DNA of 64,000 nucleotides from Tetrapyrgos nigripes (lineage: Eukaryota > Basidiomycota > Agaricomycetes > Agaricales > Campanellaceae), in contig JAACJM010000038.1 in the NCBI GenBank assembly GCA_013368315.1, positions 124,001 to 188,000 on the forward strand, read 5' to 3'. Positions 1 to 11,425 of the stretch are shown here, in pieces. The position numbers and the translations under genes are program-made. The notes under the pieces are model-generated. The model did not search any database, was not told the DNA's origin, and was given only the letters and a program-made list of their open reading frames with translations. Position 1 is the first letter of the stretch. The number at the start of each line of letters is the position of its first letter.

Positions 1-263
1 ATTGCCAATTGGATTTGAGGAAGCCAGCCTTACCCTTTTCCATGCATTAACGAGAGTACCATGGCCTTGTCATCATGGGCTTGTCTGGTTTTTTGTATGT
101 AACACGGCTAATAGGAAAAGATGACGAGACATATTGTAAGAAACCAGGACAATTTTGCGAAACCTTTACACGCCATGCTAGAATGTTTTGAGGCTTGAAG
201 GAGATCTGAAGGAGATTTGAAGTCAGAAATATCCGAAAATCCGATTCGGACCTTCCCACCTCC

Positions 264-2110
264 ATGTCGACCGTCCGCGTTCCAATTCGTCGTCTACAAG
301 CTGCCAACGAAGCATTTACAAACCATGAACTGCAACGGCCACCATCTCTGCCAGTTGCCAACCCCACTAATTCTTTCTGGCTCGACAGCACCCCCAGTGG
401 TATGGCAAAGGAAGGAAGCACAGGCGTCTTGACGAAGGATGCAGATATTTGCATTATCGGTTCTGGAATCACCGGGGTTTCAGTCGCATATCATATCTCG
501 AAGATCCTGCAAGAGAAACGGTCTGCAAAGCCGCTGACCGCCACCATATTGGAATCCAGAGATTTTTGTTAGCCGTGTCTGCTTGTCATACCTGGGTTTG
601 ATTCATTCATTCACGGTGTATTATATATTTTTATCCTCCAGGTTCTGGTGCGACTGGTGCGTTCAGCTGACGCTCTCAATGATGCGGTGGAAGTGATCTG
701 TACCTTTCGGGCTTTTTGCCAGGTCGTAATGGAGGACATCTATGTCCAGCTATATTCATTGATTTTAAGGACCTCGAGTCGCGATATGGCACCCAAGAAG
801 CAGTTAAATCCATTGCCATCGAGAACCACACGGCAAATAGCATACTCAAGTACATCGCAGATGAGGGATTGGCGGACAAAGTCGATTTAGTTGGCGGAGG
901 ACACATCACCCTCTTTGTAACGGAAAAAGAGTACGTCGAGGCTACAGCGGATTTTGAAGCTGCAAAAGAGGCAGGCCTACCTGTGGACGATGTTGAATGG
1001 ATAGAGAGGAAGTCAATGCATGAAGTACGTGCCAGTTGGGAGGTCATTACTATTCAACTTGGTGCTCAATGACTGCAGACATACGGCATAGACTTTCCTG
1101 GTGCAAGAATCACAACCAAAGGTCACAATCTCTGGCCCCTTAAGCTCGTTACTCAATTGTACTACTCTGCCAAATCGAATCCAGCCCATCTTTCTCTCAA
1201 TCTCCACACCAGTACTCCGGTCACTTCTATCGAATATTTGGATGATGCAGGAGATGGTCATGGTAGTAGACGACTGAAGGTTAATACTCCCCGTGGCTCA
1301 ATAATGACCTCGTATATCCTACACGCAACCAACGCCTATGCAAGTTACCTCCTTCCACATATGCACGGTCCAGAAGGAATCGTTCCGACCCGGGGCCAGG
1401 TTATTGCTTCACGAGCTGCATGCTCGTCGGAGAACTTGACCAAAAGTGCTTGGTATACGAATGAGGGCTTTGAGTACTGGTTTCCTAGGCCTCTCAAGTC
1501 TGATATCGAAGGGGCAGGAGAAGCAGATTTTCCTCTATGTATATTAGGTGGAGGCAGAGGTGCAGCTAGTCCTGGATTCGAGTGGTATGAGGCTGATGAC
1601 AGTACTTGCAACAAACTCGTTGGGGATGCGTTGAAGGGGTTTTTGCCTGGATTGTTTCCGGGGAAGTATGAGGAAGGAAAGGAGCCTGAGATGGAGTGGG
1701 TAAGACTCTTTTGTTCGTTTTTGATTTAGTTGAGCCTGACGAATATGTACAGTCGGGGATTATGGGTTTCACCAAGATGAGAGATCCGTTTGTGAGTATG
1801 CTTTCGATGAGGGATTCTCCTGTTTGACTCTGGTTGCTCTAGGTTGGTCCTGTGATTAAGTCGGGAACATCCTTCAGTGGCCAGTATATCTCAGCAGGCT
1901 ACTCCGGGCATGGAATGCCTCGCGCGTTCTCTTGGTATGTCTAGTGCCTTTCTTTGGATTTCTGAACCTGTCCTCATGTATTTCTACACTTCTAGTGCTC
2001 AAGTAGTAGCCTCGATGATATTGGCTGACATGTTCGGAGAGACCTGGGAAGCTCCGGAATGGTTGCCAGAGAGGTTTTTAACATACAAGAGAGATTCTTC
2101 CGAGAGTTGA
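264..2110 (+). CDS. FAD-dependent oxidoreductase (DAO superfamily)
   Basis: Predicted flavoenzyme of the D-amino-acid-oxidase superfamily; the substrate cannot be told from sequence. Seven exons fit: 264-567, 642-656, 723-1024, 1079-1699, 1753-1791, 1843-1934 and 1996-2110, giving 495 aa. Every junction is GT-AG and keeps frame. The N-terminal Rossmann motif GSGITG (about residue 67) binds the FAD ADP moiety. The family motif SGATGRNGGH is rebuilt only if a 15-nt exon is used. Further typical pieces are GIVPTRGQ and, near the C terminus, the FAD-contacting stretch YSGHGMPRAF. The start at 264 is the ATG in frame with the Rossmann motif. There is no clear signal peptide. Family assignment is firm; the specific reaction is unknown. 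Confidence 0.85.
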
Positions 2111-2251
2111 GCGAGTTCGATGAGACTCACCGAAACTATACAACTTGCAAAGTAGCACTACTGTATAGATGGACATGGTACACCAAGATAGCTAAACAAC
2201 GAGAGAACTACAATCCTGAAAGGCAGAAAAGAAAAGAAGATAGATGAGACC

Positions 2252-3691
2252 TCAGACAGCGATGACCATTGGTACATCACCATCTGGTGGCTCAGAATTC
2301 ACAGTTGAAGACCTAAGTGACTTGCGTTCCGCTGCCCGCGCTTGAAGAGCCTCGATTTCTGCTTGCAGTTTCGCCTACGGGGACTAGGATGAGTTGGCGA
2401 ACGGGGAGATAAAACATAGAATGTAATACCGCTTTTTCTTCTAGTTCTGTTTGACTGAAAATAGAGAAGGGCGGTGCTGGTGGTGGTTTGTTCCTGTCGC
2501 CTGCAGCGTCGTGAGATTAGTGAGAAGAATAAGATTGCGAGGATGGGATACGCACCGTTGGCTGCGTGAGCAAAGACTTCGTTCATGAGGTCGTGGTTTC
2601 GTTTGTAACGCGTTGTTGCCAGAGCCCTTGTTGAGATTACCTCTGCTTCATCTGGATGAAAGAAAAATGTATAATCTAATCTGTCGGTGGAGACTTTAGA
2701 AACATACCTCCAGAGTCCTCGTCTTCTGGTCTGGATCTCTGTTTCAAAATTAACAACCACGACATCGTTGAAATACAAACTGCTCACCATTGGGGCATTT
2801 CCCGCTCGAGCTCTCGCTTGCTGTGCCTGCCTTTCACTCTCCCTTCTTCGTTGCTCCAGCATCTCCATATTGTTATTTTGTTGGGCCAACATAGCTTGCT
2901 GTTGCGGCGTATAGTTCATAGGCATTCCTGGCACCATACCCATAGAATTGGATGGACCTGGATTTTGCGGTGGAGGACCATTTGGGTAGACTTTTTGACC
3001 AGCTTTATCTCCCAAGACGAATACGCTGGGTTCCATGACTTGTCGTAGAGGGTAGATTCGGACGTGTTGATGTTGTAAGGAGGAGACAATCGCTAGTAGG
3101 AGATAGAAAGGTTAGGAGTGTTAATGCTTGAGATGATGGAACACGCACGCGCTTGGGGACCTCTGGAGTAGTGGACAAGGTAAAGGTTTGGGTGCCCGCT
3201 TTTCGTGAAGCGGTAGCGTCGACGGCAGCGCCATGCAATGTGTTCTGAGGTGCCTGGTATAAAGCCAAATTTGATCTCGGTGACTTCAACTTCCTGTATA
3301 CTTCATGAGCACAAGACGCGTAGTGTATTTTGAACAAAGTCACTGACACGCTGGGGACCAACTGGGAGTGTAAATTTGTTTTCGCTGTCTTGCCAGCGTA
3401 TGCCGTCGTTTGGAAAGGCATTTGGTTGGTTCAGGAAGACTATATAGACAGCACCGTCTGTAACGAACAAGGCGTAAGTAAAGCCGGAGACGCGACTTGA
3501 CGTGTGCAGGACTTACCCTGAGGTTTGTCTATCCAACCCCAACTGAAGGGATTTTGCTGGGCCATCACGGTAGCGCGTAGGAGCATGTTGACTGCGGTAT
3601 CGAGCGTAATTTGAGGATGGAAGCCCAAATCATTTGGAAAACGGAGACAGAGGCCTTCGGCTTGTGCTTGCTGAAGAGACATTTTGGTCAA
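2252..3691 (-). CDS. ssr4: Ssr4-like subunit of SWI/SNF and RSC chromatin remodellers
   Basis: The N terminus MSLQQAQAEGLCLRFP, the segments DGAVYIVFL, VGPQRVSD, FGFIPGTSEHIAW and LYLVHYSRGPQ, and a later Gln/Arg-rich helix (QARARAGNAP) resemble the fungal Ssr4 family (DUF1750), a nuclear subunit of SWI/SNF and RSC in fission yeast. The gene has many short introns. Clear exons include 3517-3691 (starting at 3691, or at the second Met, 3682), one beginning at 3457 (DGAVYIVF), and downstream exons ending with ...VPMVIAV and a stop at 2252-2254. The stretch around 3290-3345 is unresolved: the conserved frame is open except for a TGA at 3303-3305, and no ordinary-length GT-AG intron removes it neatly. 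It is divergent from the CBS gene, 230 bp away. Family identity is fairly likely; the exact model is uncertain. Confidence 0.68.
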
Positions 3692-3921
3692 TGTGTGACC
3701 GTCACAAATTTCATTGGCTCTTGGACTACCACTACTTCTGCTACTACTGTACTACGGTCACTGTGCGATTCCGATGTGCAATTGTACTCTTTTCGAGCTG
3801 AATCTTGCTGTGATTCCTCAATAGGTCTTGATTACCTCCCTCCTCGACATACTCGGGTCCTCAACTCGGTGTTATAATCAAGGACTGGTCGTTGCTTTAA
3901 CGAGATCTACCACCGCACAAC

Positions 3922-4610
3922 ATGATGACCCAGTTATCTTCCCCTATTGCTGAGCCTCCAAAGGTCTCTGTAGATCGATATCGTGGAGCTGTCGTCGAAG
4001 TGAGTTTCCGGCAGTAATGCATCAATCCTTTCTAATCTTTGGAATAGGATTTACAGTTACCACCTGCTTTTGCTCTTCCTTTTACGGAGCACGTTTCTCG
4101 TGTGATCGAACTTGCCTTTGAACGAGAGTTCTCTCATATACCGTGCGTCGTACATCATTGATGGTAAATCTCGCTTATTCACTGGCTCTTTGGATTCTAT
4201 TAGGATATTAGACAAACATCGGAAACCTCTTGGATACGTTGAAGTGGCTTCTCTAAAGGAAAAGTGGGAAGCAGGACAGATGGACCCAGTTGAGTTCCTT
4301 TTGAGGTTCCGGGCTCGAGGAAAGTGTTGACCTCTCTACAGAACGATAAGGTCGAAAAATACTTGACCAAATTCAAACGTTCATCTTCAGAGCCTTACAC
4401 CCTGATCACTCCTCTTACACCTCTCAGTGAACTCGAGGAATTCTTGAAATCGAATATATTCGCTCTTGGTGGGTGGTGCTATCCCTACTTTGCTCGTTGG
4501 TTCTGACCATGTCTTTCCCTCGTCCAGTCACGGATTACGAACGAAAATTCGTCCTCGCCGTTGCAACGTCTGACGACATTAAAGAATTTGCCAAGAGGGG
4601 TGGTTTTTAG
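3922..4610 (+). CDS. Small CBS-domain protein
   Basis: Five exons (3922-3999, 4048-4142, 4204-4288, 4342-4468, 4528-4610) join in frame at GT-AG sites to encode 155 aa. The centre and C terminus look like a CBS pair: ILDKHRKPLGYVEVASLK, then TLITPLTPLSELEEFL, then VTDYERKFVLAVAT. CBS pairs commonly bind adenosyl ligands and regulate partner proteins; here no partner domain is attached, so the role is unknown. The protein has no membrane segment and is probably soluble. The start ATG at 3922 is followed by a second ATG (MMTQ), so either may be used. It shares a 230-bp divergent upstream region with the Ssr4-like gene. Confidence 0.8.
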
Positions 4611-5261
4611 TCGGCCTGTAGAATAATTGTAGAACTTGGAATTTCTGTACAGAAGACAATGTATACTACGTATGACAGTTCATACGCTACGTCTCGACTT
4701 TGCTCGCTCCTTCCTATTCCTAGCAAATGTGCAACGTATTCAGTGCGTAGGTCCGTAGGGCTGCTGCAAACCCCTGTCACTGACAGCCTTACAGGCTCCA
4801 GGAAAATTGCAAGGCAACGGATGTCACTCACTGCAAACTAATCATGCAAGACGTCAAGGCAGTATCAAAGGGCGCAGCCAATGGCATTAAAGCGTCCACT
4901 GAGAACCCGAAATGCCTGTCAACGGAAAGGGGACGTGAAGACAAGTTGACAACAACGGTAACAATCTCGGACCAAAAATGACCTCTGGAGTGAGAGTACC
5001 CCTCAAGAGTCTGTAAAAGTCATCCGTAGTAGGCTAGCAAGTTTGCCTCGGCGCTTGTTTCAGAGTTATTCACTTGAGGAACCTCGAAGAGCGGGACACA
5101 GATCAAGAGTAACATTGATAGCCGGCAGTGCAGACGACGTATCACAGTGGGTGCAGTGAGTGTCCATGCCAATATGTACAACTTGGTATTCCCACGTGGG
5201 AATTCGCCACGTCTTTAGACTTCCAGACACGTCCTTCCAACGCTTCTTCGTTTCCTCCACC
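4611..5261. other. Intergenic, no gene seen
   Basis: I see no conserved coding segment, tRNA-like fold or repeat here. It holds the 3' flank of the CBS gene and the promoter and 5' leader of the Surf4/Erv29 gene. Confidence 0.6.
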
Positions 5262-6481
5262 ATGACCTCGCGCATCAGTATTGCCCGCCCACAGTCAGCG
5301 ACCAGCTACAACCCGGATCCTCACGGCTTCTCCAACTCCAGACCTTCGTCGGGCTACCGCTCAGCTAACCCTGATGACCCAGTCGAAAAAATTCGCGCAT
5401 TCAGCAAACAAGTCGAAGACAATGTAGAAATATACTCGCAACCGTTGAAGCCCCATTTGCCGGCCATTGGGCGTTTCTTGATTGTGGTCACCTTCCTGGA
5501 GGACGCACTAAGGATCATGACGCAGTGGGGAGACCAGATTTGGTACTTGCAACAGTATGTGTTTTTGTTTCATATACCGAAGGATTTGCGTTCTTGGCAC
5601 TCCCTTGGAGCATCTTCGAACGGTGTAGTCTGTATGTCCTGTTTCTGACCTGGAAGCTCCTTACAGACACCGGAAATTCCCTTGGGGAATCTCGCATCTT
5701 TTCCTCATCATTAACGTCCTTGTAAGTGTGCTGTCCTAGCGTTCGCAGTCATAGCTCCCGACTGACAGTTCTTTTCGCATAGACCATGATCATTGCTTCC
5801 GGTGCCGTCATTTCCAAGAGATATACCGAATACGCTGTAGCTGGACTACTTAGCGTTGTCATCATTCAAGGCTTCGGTTATGGTCTCATCTTCGACCTCA
5901 CGTTCTTCCTGCGCAATCTCAGTGTCATTGGTGGTCTCTTCATGGTTTTCAGTGACTCTATGATCACCCGTAAGACTCCATTCGCTGGACTACCTACTAT
6001 CAGCGAGACGGACCGCAAGAAATAGTACGCCCTTCTACATTTTGTCTCTCTACGTGTGCTGACCATTTTCGTAGCTTCTTGCTCGCAGGACGTGTACTCC
6101 TCATCTTCCTTTTCCTTGGTTTCATTATCCAAGGTGACTGGAGTATTGCTCGTCTTTTCGTTTCGACCGTCGGTTTCGCTGCGTGTGTCATGGTCGCCGT
6201 TGGCTTCAAGGCCAAGTGGTCTGCAACCTTCCTCGTTCTCGTGCTCAGTATCTTGAACGTGTTCGCCAACAACTGGTGGAGTGTACCTTCCGCTCATCCT
6301 CAGAGAGATTTCTTGAAGTACGACTTTTTCCAGACGCTTTGTGAGTTCATCTTCTGTTTGGGTAATAGGAATGTGTGCTGACCTTGCGTGACCCATGCTA
6401 GCTATCGTGGGCGGTCTCATACTGTTGGTAAACATGGGACCTGGTGGGTTTTCCGTGGATGAGAAAAAGAAGACATACTAG
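5262..6481 (+). CDS. ERV29: Surf4/Erv29-family ER cargo receptor
   Basis: Multi-pass membrane protein that loads soluble secretory cargo into COPII vesicles at the ER. Exons 5262-5554, 5667-5721, 5783-6024, 6075-6340 and 6402-6481 join in frame to 311 aa, a usual family length. Recognisable pieces are FLEDALRIMTQWGDQIWYL near the first membrane span, several hydrophobic spans (GLLSVVIIQGFGYGLIF, LLIFLFLGFII), the loop [26 protein letters not shown] split over two exons, and the tail MGPGGFSVDEKKKTY. The lysine-rich C terminus fits ER retrieval in this family. The start is the ATG in CCACCATGACC. Confidence 0.94.
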
Positions 6482-8338
6482 TCTTGTTGTCTACTAGATG
6501 ATGTGGTTGTGGGTAGCTTCGTGGATATGGAATACATACAAGTTGGAGAGGATCTCCATTTTTAAAGGATGTGCCGTATTTCTCAGGACGTCTCGTCGAA
6601 GCTAGAGGCTGCAAAGGGGCTACCTACGCTTTCATATCACATCACTACATGTAGGGACTATATATTTAAAATCTTCCCTTACCCTCTCTTGTAACTATTG
6701 GCTTTGTAAATTCATTTATGGATTGTAGTGCGCATTGATTGACATCACCTCGTCGTAAAATCGACGTTGTACGTTGAGCCGCGATGGTGAACGACATGCG
6801 CAGTGGTGCACACCCCAACTTGGATTATGCATCTCCTGCGCCATGTGCTCGCCAAAACCTCTGTCTCGCTGTTTCAAACTCGTCTTGTTCTGGAAAATCG
6901 GGGGCAGCATATGAACCAGGCAGCCCTCAGCTTCGCAAAGGTTGTTTCCCCAATGAATCTCCTCCCTCTAAACAGGTCTGTACGTCTCATTGTAAACTGC
7001 GAGTCTGCTTCGTAGACCGTACCGGGAGGCCAAAGCATCAATCGCGGAGCGTCTGGCTAAGGACGAGGTCATCAACAGGCGGTATGATCAGCAATCGCTG
7101 TGGGAGATAAGACATGTCCCAGACGGCCTATGGTTTCAACTCCGAGTCCAGGCGTCAAGGGGAAGTCAGTTGTGTGCCAAAGAAGAGTGCTGGTGGTGTG
7201 TTGGAGCAGATATTGTGGCCATTAGTGGCATAAGCTTAGATGGTGATGACGAGGGCCGCCTTTCAAGTTGAAGGGCCACCAGAGACTGGATAGGAGCAAC
7301 GATAGCAGCTTTTGCAGAGTCCACGCTGTCAAGACTCAAGGCGTCTCAATGCACCTGCCTGCATGATCGTTTCGAGTCCAGTCAGGTCCTGACTAGTCAG
7401 GGCTCAGACGATGCAAATTTTGATAACAGAAGGGCCGCTGGCCTCGTCACAGTCAATAGAAGATGGGTAAAGACGAGAGACCCTCGATGCAGCTCAGGTA
7501 ACTTTTAATGAAGCGAAAAGGCCGGCCGGGATACGTGGTTTTTAGGCATTCTTTGCCAAGTACATGAGGTTGTGGCAAGGTTGTGGTATCTGCAGGTACT
7601 TCGGAGGTATCCTGGGAAGTCACGGAGAGTTTGGACGCAAGTTGGAGATGAAAGAGAAGAGGAAAAGTGTTAATGATGCCCAGAACAAATAAATACAGGG
7701 CAGCGTAAGTTCTACAAAGATTCTATATGTACTATGTATGTACAGTGTAAATACTAAGCAAGAAGCAGTATAATATAGCTAAGTGAGACGTTGGGGTTTC
7801 CGCTTGCATGCATGCGTGTAAGTAAGGGAGAAAATGTACTACTCTATAGATCTATATGAGTGAGGGATTGCAAGTTAGTAGATATATATGTATACATTAG
7901 AGGAGAGAGTGATGTTTGTAGCTATGCGAGCACGAAAGAAAGCAACTGTAAAATGAGCAACGAATGTGAGTAGCGAATATCCCTGGTGACCCTCTTCCGC
8001 CCGTCCACCTGAGAAAAAGGGTGCTAAAGGTTTTCTCCAATATGAGCATTGAGACTCGGGTCATTCATGACATGGATTGGCCGCCCAGCGTCATAGGCAC
8101 TGCACTTCATACTTGAAAAAGTACTGGTGGAATGAGAAGAGCTGTTTTTTCATCCGGCTGGCCAGTTCACGAGTCCAGCGAGCACTACATCACCACCCTC
8201 CATTCTGAGAATGAAGACCCAGAGAGTTCCAGGAGTCCTGAACCCGAGTTAACACAACGACGCCCTCGTTGTCCCCATTTTGACCGTATCAGACCAAGCT
8301 CTGAGCGTTTCCCATTATATTCCTCCACTCTTTCGCCT
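6482..8338. other. Long intergenic stretch, no gene recognised
   Basis: About 1.85 kb between the Surf4 gene and the tail of the ornithine carrier. The short open frames near 6784-7110 lack recognisable motifs and credible splice partners. From about 7680 to 7930 the sequence is A/T-rich with TATATGTA-like runs and looks non-coding. No RNA gene was identified. Confidence 0.5.
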
Positions 8339-9439
8339 CTACCCAAATCTCGCCACCAAGCCATCATAGACGAGGAACACAATGCCCGATGAAGGAACAG
8401 CCCTCGCCATGGTCATTCCACAGCCAGAATATAAACCACGAAAGCCATGGGAGCGGTAGATAGTGACGAATGTTGATAGAAACGACGAGGAAGGCTTTAA
8501 CCGAACTTTCGGTTTCGATTGGGAAGGCGAGGAAGAGGAAGACGTTGGAGAAGTGGAAGAAGAGGATGTCCCAACAGCCCACTCCCTCGCAGCGGTGGCA
8601 GTACTCGCACGATGAGAGAGTAATTCTTCCTCGGTCTGCATCACGCTTTTGACTGTATCAGCAGGGTACAGGGCAGCTACGCAGAATGCACCCGATACGG
8701 AACCTGCAAGGGCTGATTCCCAGGGAAGGAGAGCGGGTGGGGAAGGTGAAGGTGGATGACGAGCAATGAGAAGTCTCGCGACGTATTCCTTCATTGCGAA
8801 CCACGATGCTGTTCCGCCTGTTTCTCGTAGAAGCGTTCCGGTGTGACCGAGCCACAGACCACGGATACCGTTCGTTTTGAGGATATTGCGAATGATGGAG
8901 AAGGGACCTGGGAGAGGATCGTGGTTATGGGAGGTGGCTGGGAAGAGGAATTTGGAATGGGGAGGGTCGAGGGGAGAGAGAGCCGCTGAAGTTATTGGAT
9001 AGCCCACGGGTGGTATACGAGGAGGTGTATGGGTGTTCATCATCTGAACCTGGATTTTGCATTTTACGAGCTCGATAGGTGTGAGCAGAAAAGACGTTAC
9101 TGCTCCTGCACCCGCGGACGCCAAACCGAGTTGGGGAATAGTCAACTCTTGTTGGGTGTAGTGATGAATGAGATTTTTGAAGGTCGAGTAAGCACAGAAG
9201 ATAGCAGCAGTTTCAACAGTGGAACCAACGAGAGGAACGGGTAGTCCTCGATAGAGACCAGTGATGCCTTCGGCCTGGTATGTTTTTACGAGACAATCAA
9301 TGGGACCTTTGAACTGTTTCTGGCCAGTCAAGAGCTGAGACTGCAGTCTGACCTTGGCCAAGTCGAAGGGGTACTCGAAGACCTCGGAGATGATCCCAGC
9401 GGTGCTTCCAAAGACGATGTCCTTGAGCGAGTCGTGCAT
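8339..9439 (-). CDS. ORT1: Mitochondrial ornithine carrier (ORT1/ARG11 type)
   Basis: Mitochondrial carrier family protein of 366 aa in one exon, unusual beside its intron-rich neighbours. It has the three-fold repeat with signature motifs [16 protein letters not shown] and PADTVKS. The first Px[DE] motif sits at about residue 24 and each is followed by an EG/G-LYRG-type helix ([32 protein letters not shown]). The motif set and the [10 protein letters not shown] segment match fungal ornithine carriers, which exchange mitochondrial ornithine for cytosolic ornithine or citrulline and H+ in arginine metabolism. A Ser-rich insert lies between the third signature and the last helices. Its start codon is 29 bp from that of CCT2 on the other strand. 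The carrier family is certain; the substrate is likely. Confidence 0.85.
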   Translation of the reverse strand: MHDSLKDIVFGSTAGIISEVFEYPFDLAKVRLQSQLLTGQKQFKGPIDCLVKTYQAEGITGLYRGLPVPLVGSTVETAAIFCAYSTFKNLIHHYTQQELTIPQLGLASAGAGAVTSFLLTPIELVKCKIQVQMMNTHTPPRIPPVGYPITSAALSPLDPPHSKFLFPATSHNHDPLPGPFSIIRNILKTNGIRGLWLGHTGTLLRETGGTASWFAMKEYVARLLIARHPPSPSPPALLPWESALAGSVSGAFCVAALYPADTVKSVMQTEEELLSHRASTATAAREWAVGTSSSSTSPTSSSSSPSQSKPKVRLKPSSSFLSTFVTIYRSHGFRGLYSGCGMTMARAVPSSGIVFLVYDGLVARFG

Positions 9440-9468
9440 ACCCTCACGTGTTCATTCCATTCTCAAAA
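9440..9468. promoter_or_regulatory. 29-bp gap between two divergent start codons
   Basis: Only 29 bp separate the ATG of ORT1 (minus, 9439) from the ATG of CCT2 (plus, 9469). Neither gene has an obvious later start that keeps its conserved N terminus. The core promoters must therefore lie in each other's coding regions, or transcription starts inside this gap with nearly leaderless or overlapping 5' ends. Confidence 0.7.
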
Positions 9469-11274
9469 ATGTCCATGAACATCTTCGGCGACCAAGCCAC
9501 TGAAGAAAAGGGGGAAAATGCTCGTCTCTCCTCTTTTGTCGGCGCTCTTGCCCTTGGGGATCTCGTCAAATCAACGCTGGGTCCCAAAGGGATGAACAAA
9601 ATTCTACAGTCCGGGTCTACCGGCGATATTAACGTCACAAACGATGGCGCCACGATTCTCAAAGCTATTCAACTCGACAATGCTGCTGCAAAGATTCTTG
9701 TGAACATATCCAAAGTACAAGATGACGAAGTGGGGGATGGGACGACCAGTGTCTGTGTTTTGGCTGCAGAGATTTTGAGGGAGGCAGAAAAGTTGATCGC
9801 GATGAAGATCCATCCTCAGACGATTGTCGAAGGGATCAGACTGGCTAGTGCAGAATCTTTGAGGGCTTTGGAGGCGTCTGCCGTCGATAATGCGTGCGTC
9901 TGTCTCTGTTTTTTTTTAGGCTTCGCCTCTCATACATCTCTCAGATCAGATCCCGTCGCGTTCAGAAAAGATCTTTTCAACATTGCAAGAACCACCTTAT
10001 CCTCCAAAGTCTTGTCTCAAGCTAAAGACTATTTCGCTGATTTGGCTGTGGATGCTGTTCTGAGACTCAAGGCGCGTCCTCAGCTCGTTTTTCATTCTTT
10101 GCTTTTCCTTATCTTTCCTTTCCAGGGCTCCACCGATCTTGACCACATACAAATCATCAAAAAGCCAGGCGGCAAGCTCACAGATTCCTACCTCGAGGAA
10201 GGCTTCATTCTCGACAAAACCATCGCCGTCAACTCTCCAAAGCGTATCGAAAATGCCAAAATCCTTGTTGCAAACACTTCCATGGATACAGACAAGATCA
10301 AAATATTTGGGGCTAAAATGCGTGTGGATTCGACTGGGAAACTCGCCGAACTTGAGCGAGCGGAAAAAGAAAAGATGGCAAAGAAGGTAGAGGACATAGC
10401 GAAGCATGGAGTCAATGTCTTCGTTAACCGGCAGCTGGTATATAATTACCCAGAGAGTTTGTTAGCTGAGAAGGGTATCCTGGTGATTGAACACGCGGAT
10501 TTCGATGGCGTGGAGAGGTTGAGTCTGGTTACTGGAGGAGAGATTGTCTCAACGTTTGGGAATCCGGACAAGGTCAAACTGGGTTATGCACAGGTGGTCG
10601 AGGAAGTAATGATTGGAGAAGACAAAGTAGGACTGTCTTTCCCCTCTTGCTTTTAGCATGAAAGCTGACGATTTCTCAGCTGATCAAATTCTCGGGCCTC
10701 CCATCTTCCTCGTCCGCTTGTACAGTCGTTCTACGCGGTTCGACCAACCAAATACTAGACGAAGCTGAACGCTCATTACATGATGCTCTTTCCGTCTTAT
10801 CCCAAACCGCATCCACAGAACATCGAACCGTCTTGGGTGGAGGCTGTTCTGAGATGCTCATGGCATGCGCAGTGGATACCCTCGCTCGTAAAACTACCGG
10901 AAAGAAGAGTGTGGCTATAGAGTCTTTTGCCAAGGCTTTACGGACGATTCCAGCGATACTGGCGGGTAATGCGGGGCTAGACGCGACAGAGTTGGTTGCG
11001 GAGCTAAGAGCAGAGCATTTTGAGGGACGCAGGGATAAGGGACTGGATTTGACCTCTAGCTCGACGGGTGAGGGCAAGGTGGGAAGTATGAGGGAGTTAG
11101 GCGTAACAGAGAGTTACAAGCTGAAAAAACAGGTGGTATTGAGTGCCACGGAAGCAGCGGAGATGATCGTTCGGTAGGTGATCCTTTTGTTGTCTTGATT
11201 TGTCTTAGTGCTGATGGTGTTCCAGTGTGGATGATATCTTGAGGGCTGCACCTAGAAGGAGGGAGGCAGTATAG
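9469..11274 (+). CDS. CCT2: T-complex protein 1 subunit beta (CCT2 chaperonin)
   Basis: Subunit of the cytosolic TRiC/CCT chaperonin, which folds actin and tubulin with ATP. Exons are 9469-9893, 9945-10071, 10126-10626, 10680-11173 and 11226-11274. Hallmarks are the N terminus [20 protein letters not shown], the ATP-loop [12 protein letters not shown], the catalytic [20 protein letters not shown], and the late LGGGCSEM and GLDATEL motifs. Start 9469 (MSMNIFGDQ) is preferred because homologues begin there. The intron 10072-10125 begins GCGCGT, so it would be a GC-AG intron; its 54 nt contain no stop, so retention would add 18 residues. The gene is convergent with MDH1, with stop codons 151 bp apart. 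Confidence 0.97.
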
Positions 11275-11425
11275 AGATGTAGAACTATTTTGTACTATTG
11301 CAGCTGAACAGCCGACATCACAATCATGTATAAATATTGGCTTCAATCCAACTACATTAGAACACGACACAAATCGCGTATATGTATTTTATCGGTATGC
11401 TAAGACAGGCTCTAAATGTATACCA

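Noticed and set aside
6784..7110. Possible small gene after the Surf4 gene
   Set aside because: Low-complexity composition, no homologous motif, no convincing splice partners or start context.
9448..9468. Upstream GTG-initiated extension of CCT2
   Set aside because: The family starts at [13 protein letters not shown] sequence, and the ATG at 9469 is adequate.
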